NCBI GenBank assembly: GCA_003141795.1
Contig: PLNO01000135.1
Span: 26,989-50,727, forward strand
Direction of reading: 5' to 3'
DNA length: 23,739 nt
Source: Spirochaetaceae bacterium
GTDB lineage: Bacteria > Spirochaetota > Spirochaetia > SZUA-6 > Fen-1364
Shown here: positions 21,528 to 23,739 of the stretch, in pieces
Position numbering within the stretch: the stretch's first letter is position 1
Layout: every line of letters starts with the position of its first letter
The notes under the pieces: model-generated
Database searches by the model: none
Seen by the model: only the letters and a program-made list of their open reading frames with translations
What the model was told of the DNA's origin: nothing
Program-made: the position numbers and the translations under genes

Positions 21528-23739
21528 ATGAAAGCTCCCACCGCGGCCCCCCGTCGCGTCAGTGTTTGGCATCTGCTCATTCCCGTTATGCCCCTGCTGC
21601 TGATCCTCTCCGCCTGTCCTCCTCCGGTTGACACAGCAACGGCAACGGCTGTTACGGACAAGCTCCCGCCGACGATTACCGTCGTGAGCCCGACATCTGC
21701 CGACGCATATACTGGCACGATGATTTTCACAGGCACGATTACCGACGACTCCACCACCGCAGGAGATGGGACGGGCACGCTCGCTTCTATTTACTATGCT
21801 GTGACCAACAACGTGCTCCTAAAGGGCAAGATCAAGTTGAGCGCGAGCGGTACGGCCACGGCTGACGCGACCTATGGAACGGGCGTCATCGCGTGGAACA
21901 ACTCGTCAAAGGCGTTCTCTTTCGCCGTCAACACGATAGGCATCACGGGGACCCTCACTGTCCAGGTCTATGCCGTCGACGCTAACGGAAACACGACCAC
22001 CTCAACGGTCCAGCTCTCCCCGAGCGCAGGTCCTGTCGTGACGTTAACAAGCCCGATCACCGTCGTAGATAGGTCCTTCACCAAGGGGACCACGATCGTC
22101 ACCCTGTCGGGGACGATCACCAACTCAAAGTCGGATACCACATCCGCCTCCAAGATCCAGACGCTGAAGTGGAAGATCGACTCAATGGGCTACAGCGGCA
22201 CGCTGAACGGTATCGGCACGGCAACCACCACCCTGACCACAGTCAATACGGGAGTCCCCGCAAGCCATAGCTACCCGTTCACCTATGATCCAACAACCCG
22301 GACTTTCAGCACGCAAGTCTTCATTCCCAAGGGAGCCGGGTCGATTCTTTCCTTGGATGTAGTCGCCACCGACCTCAACGGCACCGACGGAACGAAGTCC
22401 GTGACACTTTCGGAGTCGGCCGGCCCGCTGCTCTCCGTCGGCGCCCCCACCGTTCCCTACTACACGAAGAACTCGGCTGTTTTCGGAACAAAGACCATCA
22501 AGGCGCAGATCACAAACTACACCGTAGGAACGACGCTCCAGTACAAGGTCGCGAGCGCAGACAACGTGAAGTCGGTCGGACCCATAACGATAACCCCTAC
22601 AGTCGACGGCACCGGAAACTTCAGTTTTGACCTCGCTTACGGGGATGCAACAGCCGTCTGGGCGTACGGTGGCAGCGTCGTGGTCACTGTCATTGCAGTG
22701 GACGCTAGTCTCAACGAAACGGACGATACCGCCACGCTTGTGGAGGACTCACTCGCGCCTGCTATCGGAAGCATCTCTATGGCATCCCTTGGCGGCAGCA
22801 CGAGCTATGCCAAGGCCAGCGATCAGGTTGTCCTTACATTCACGGCCTCGGACACTGGCTCCGGACTCACCGGTCTGCCCACGGTGCATATCGCGGGATC
22901 TGACAGCGCACATCTCGCCACCCTGTCGGGGCCTGTCGGTACTACATACACGGCCACATATACGATGCAGGCCGCCACGGACACCTCCGACGCCGCCGTA
23001 TCGTATTCGATCGCGGCAACGGACAATGTCGGTAACGCGGCAAGCACGTCGAGCACGGGAGCGGTGACCTTCTATAATGGAGCGCCGAGCATCATCCCTG
23101 TGACGATTGCCTCCAACAACACGAACACGATCTGGGCAAAGAACGGGAACCAGGTCACGCTGAGCTTCACCACCCCGCGCAATCTGTCGGCCGTCCCGAC
23201 GGTGACGATCGCGGGCCATTCCGCCACGGTGTCGCCCGCCACCACCACGGCGCATAGCTATACGGCAACCTTCACGTACCCGGCGGGCGACACGACCGAC
23301 ACGGAAGGAACCGTGCCATTCACGATCGCCCTGACCGACGCGGCCGGAAACGCGGGGACGGCGACCGCCATCACCGCGGGTTCCGATGTCACGTACGACC
23401 GGACGCCGCCATCGGGCTACTCGGTAGCCATCGACCAAACCATCATCAATAACGCGAACAAGGCCGCAATGAGCTTCACGTTTGCCAGCGCCGAGGTGGG
23501 TGCTTCCTACAGCTACTCTGTCTCAAGCAGCGGCGGCGGAACCGTTGTGACGGGGTCCGGCACCATCGGCTCCGCCACTCAGCAGGTCACGGGAGTCGGT
23601 GTGGGCGGCCTGGGCGACGGAACGCTCACCTTGTCGGTGACGCTCACCGACCCCGCAGGCAACCCGGGATCCAGTACGACCGCTACGAAGGCCAAGGATG
23701 CCACTCCGCCGTCGGGCTACTCGGCAAGCATCACCCCTG
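21528..23739 (+). CDS. Large Ig-like repeat surface lipoprotein, C-terminus cut by window edge
   Basis: The frame is open from ATG 21528 to the right edge (737 full codons), with no stop. The N-terminus is a lipoprotein signal: basic start, then VMPLLLILSAC with lipobox LSAC and Cys30, so the protein is exported and lipid-anchored. The rest is rich in Thr, Ser, Gly and Ala and shows repeating beta-sandwich (Ig-like) modules that end in VDANGN, TDNVGN, TDAAGN or TDPAGN. From residue 626 a more regular module starts at TPPSGYS; a second copy begins at residue 726, exactly 300 bases later. It is probably a surface-exposed adhesin or structural protein. Its ligand cannot be read. No enzymatic domain is seen in this part. 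Confidence 0.88.
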   Translation, partial: MKAPTAAPRRVSVWHLLIPVMPLLLILSACPPPVDTATATAVTDKLPPTITVVSPTSADAYTGTMIFTGTITDDSTTAGDGTGTLASIYYAVTNNVLLKGKIKLSASGTATADATYGTGVIAWNNSSKAFSFAVNTIGITGTLTVQVYAVDANGNTTTSTVQLSPSAGPVVTLTSPITVVDRSFTKGTTIVTLSGTITNSKSDTTSASKIQTLKWKIDSMGYSGTLNGIGTATTTLTTVNTGVPASHSYPFTYDPTTRTFSTQVFIPKGAGSILSLDVVATDLNGTDGTKSVTLSESAGPLLSVGAPTVPYYTKNSAVFGTKTIKAQITNYTVGTTLQYKVASADNVKSVGPITITPTVDGTGNFSFDLAYGDATAVWAYGGSVVVTVIAVDASLNETDDTATLVEDSLAPAIGSISMASLGGSTSYAKASDQVVLTFTASDTGSGLTGLPTVHIAGSDSAHLATLSGPVGTTYTATYTMQAATDTSDAAVSYSIAATDNVGNAASTSSTGAVTFYNGAPSIIPVTIASNNTNTIWAKNGNQVTLSFTTPRNLSAVPTVTIAGHSATVSPATTTAHSYTATFTYPAGDTTDTEGTVPFTIALTDAAGNAGTATAITAGSDVTYDRTPPSGYSVAIDQTIINNANKAAMSFTFASAEVGASYSYSVSSSGGGTVVTGSGTIGSATQQVTGVGVGGLGDGTLTLSVTLTDPAGNPGSSTTATKAKDATPPSGYSASITP
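23403..23739 (+). repeat. 300-bp (100-residue) tandem module in the lipoprotein gene
   Basis: The DNA at 23403-23424 recurs at 23703-23724 with 20 of 22 bases equal, and the protein repeats TPPSGYS then a hydrophobic strand. The second copy is cut by the window edge. The near identity at DNA level suggests recent duplication and an array that may vary in copy number. Confidence 0.75.

Noticed and set aside
21362..21778. Minus-strand open frame across the promoter and start of the repeat lipoprotein
   Set aside because: It is opposite the signal peptide and Thr-rich start of the lipoprotein. The plus-strand frame has a promoter, a Shine-Dalgarno sequence and a lipobox.
22627..23438. Other-frame open stretches inside the repeat lipoprotein gene
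   Set aside because: They overlap the uninterrupted lipoprotein frame that runs from 21528 to the window end and show no motifs of their own.

Overview
The window is a GC-rich bacterial chromosome segment, almost fully coding, with many 4-bp gene overlaps. Two lipoproteins with clear lipoboxes (the class 3 lipase and the large repeat protein) and a secreted solute-binding protein fit a cell with exported lipoproteins. The gene mix (LacD-type aldolase, AddAB, AIM24-family protein, M3 peptidase, large Ig-like lipoprotein) would fit a high-GC Spirochaetota lineage, but that placement is only an inference. No rRNA, tRNA, CRISPR array or transposase was seen, and no stretch longer than about 160 bases lacks a gene.

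Layout. Positions 1-922 (minus) hold most of a PAS-containing membrane histidine kinase that runs off the left edge. Next come an MFS permease (1091-2368) and a serine racemase/threonine dehydratase-type PLP enzyme (2416-3387). A MarR regulator and an MFS efflux pump (3521-5132) form a small operon of visibly lower GC, with a palindromic operator candidate at the promoter. On the minus strand lie a LacD-type aldolase (5119-6138) and a class 3 lipase lipoprotein (6280-7263). The lipase promoter shares its -35 box with that of a divergent addA-addB helicase-nuclease operon (7325-13212).

Then follow an AIM24-family protein (13299-14084) and a two-gene unit: an HtrA-like protein whose catalytic Ser is Thr, coupled to a small LuxR-type regulator (14177-15429). 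A three-gene operon of a membrane protein, a small unknown protein and an M3 oligoendopeptidase spans 15497-18216. It converges, with a 40-bp overlap, on a minus-strand operon of an O-methyltransferase and a stand-alone RibD-type reductase (19505 down to 18177). The right part holds a polar amino-acid ABC transporter (binding protein and permease, no ATPase gene seen, 19650-21369) and a large Ig-like repeat lipoprotein (21528 to the right edge).

The most striking global signal is promoter architecture. At least five genes, perhaps seven, have a sigma70-type -10 box placed so that +1 falls on or within about 2 nt of the start codon, which predicts leaderless mRNAs. Others (aldolase, MarR, binding protein, repeat lipoprotein) have normal leaders with Shine-Dalgarno sequences. 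The most unusual protein-level signal is the Thr-for-Ser HtrA-like protein coupled to the truncated LuxR regulator.
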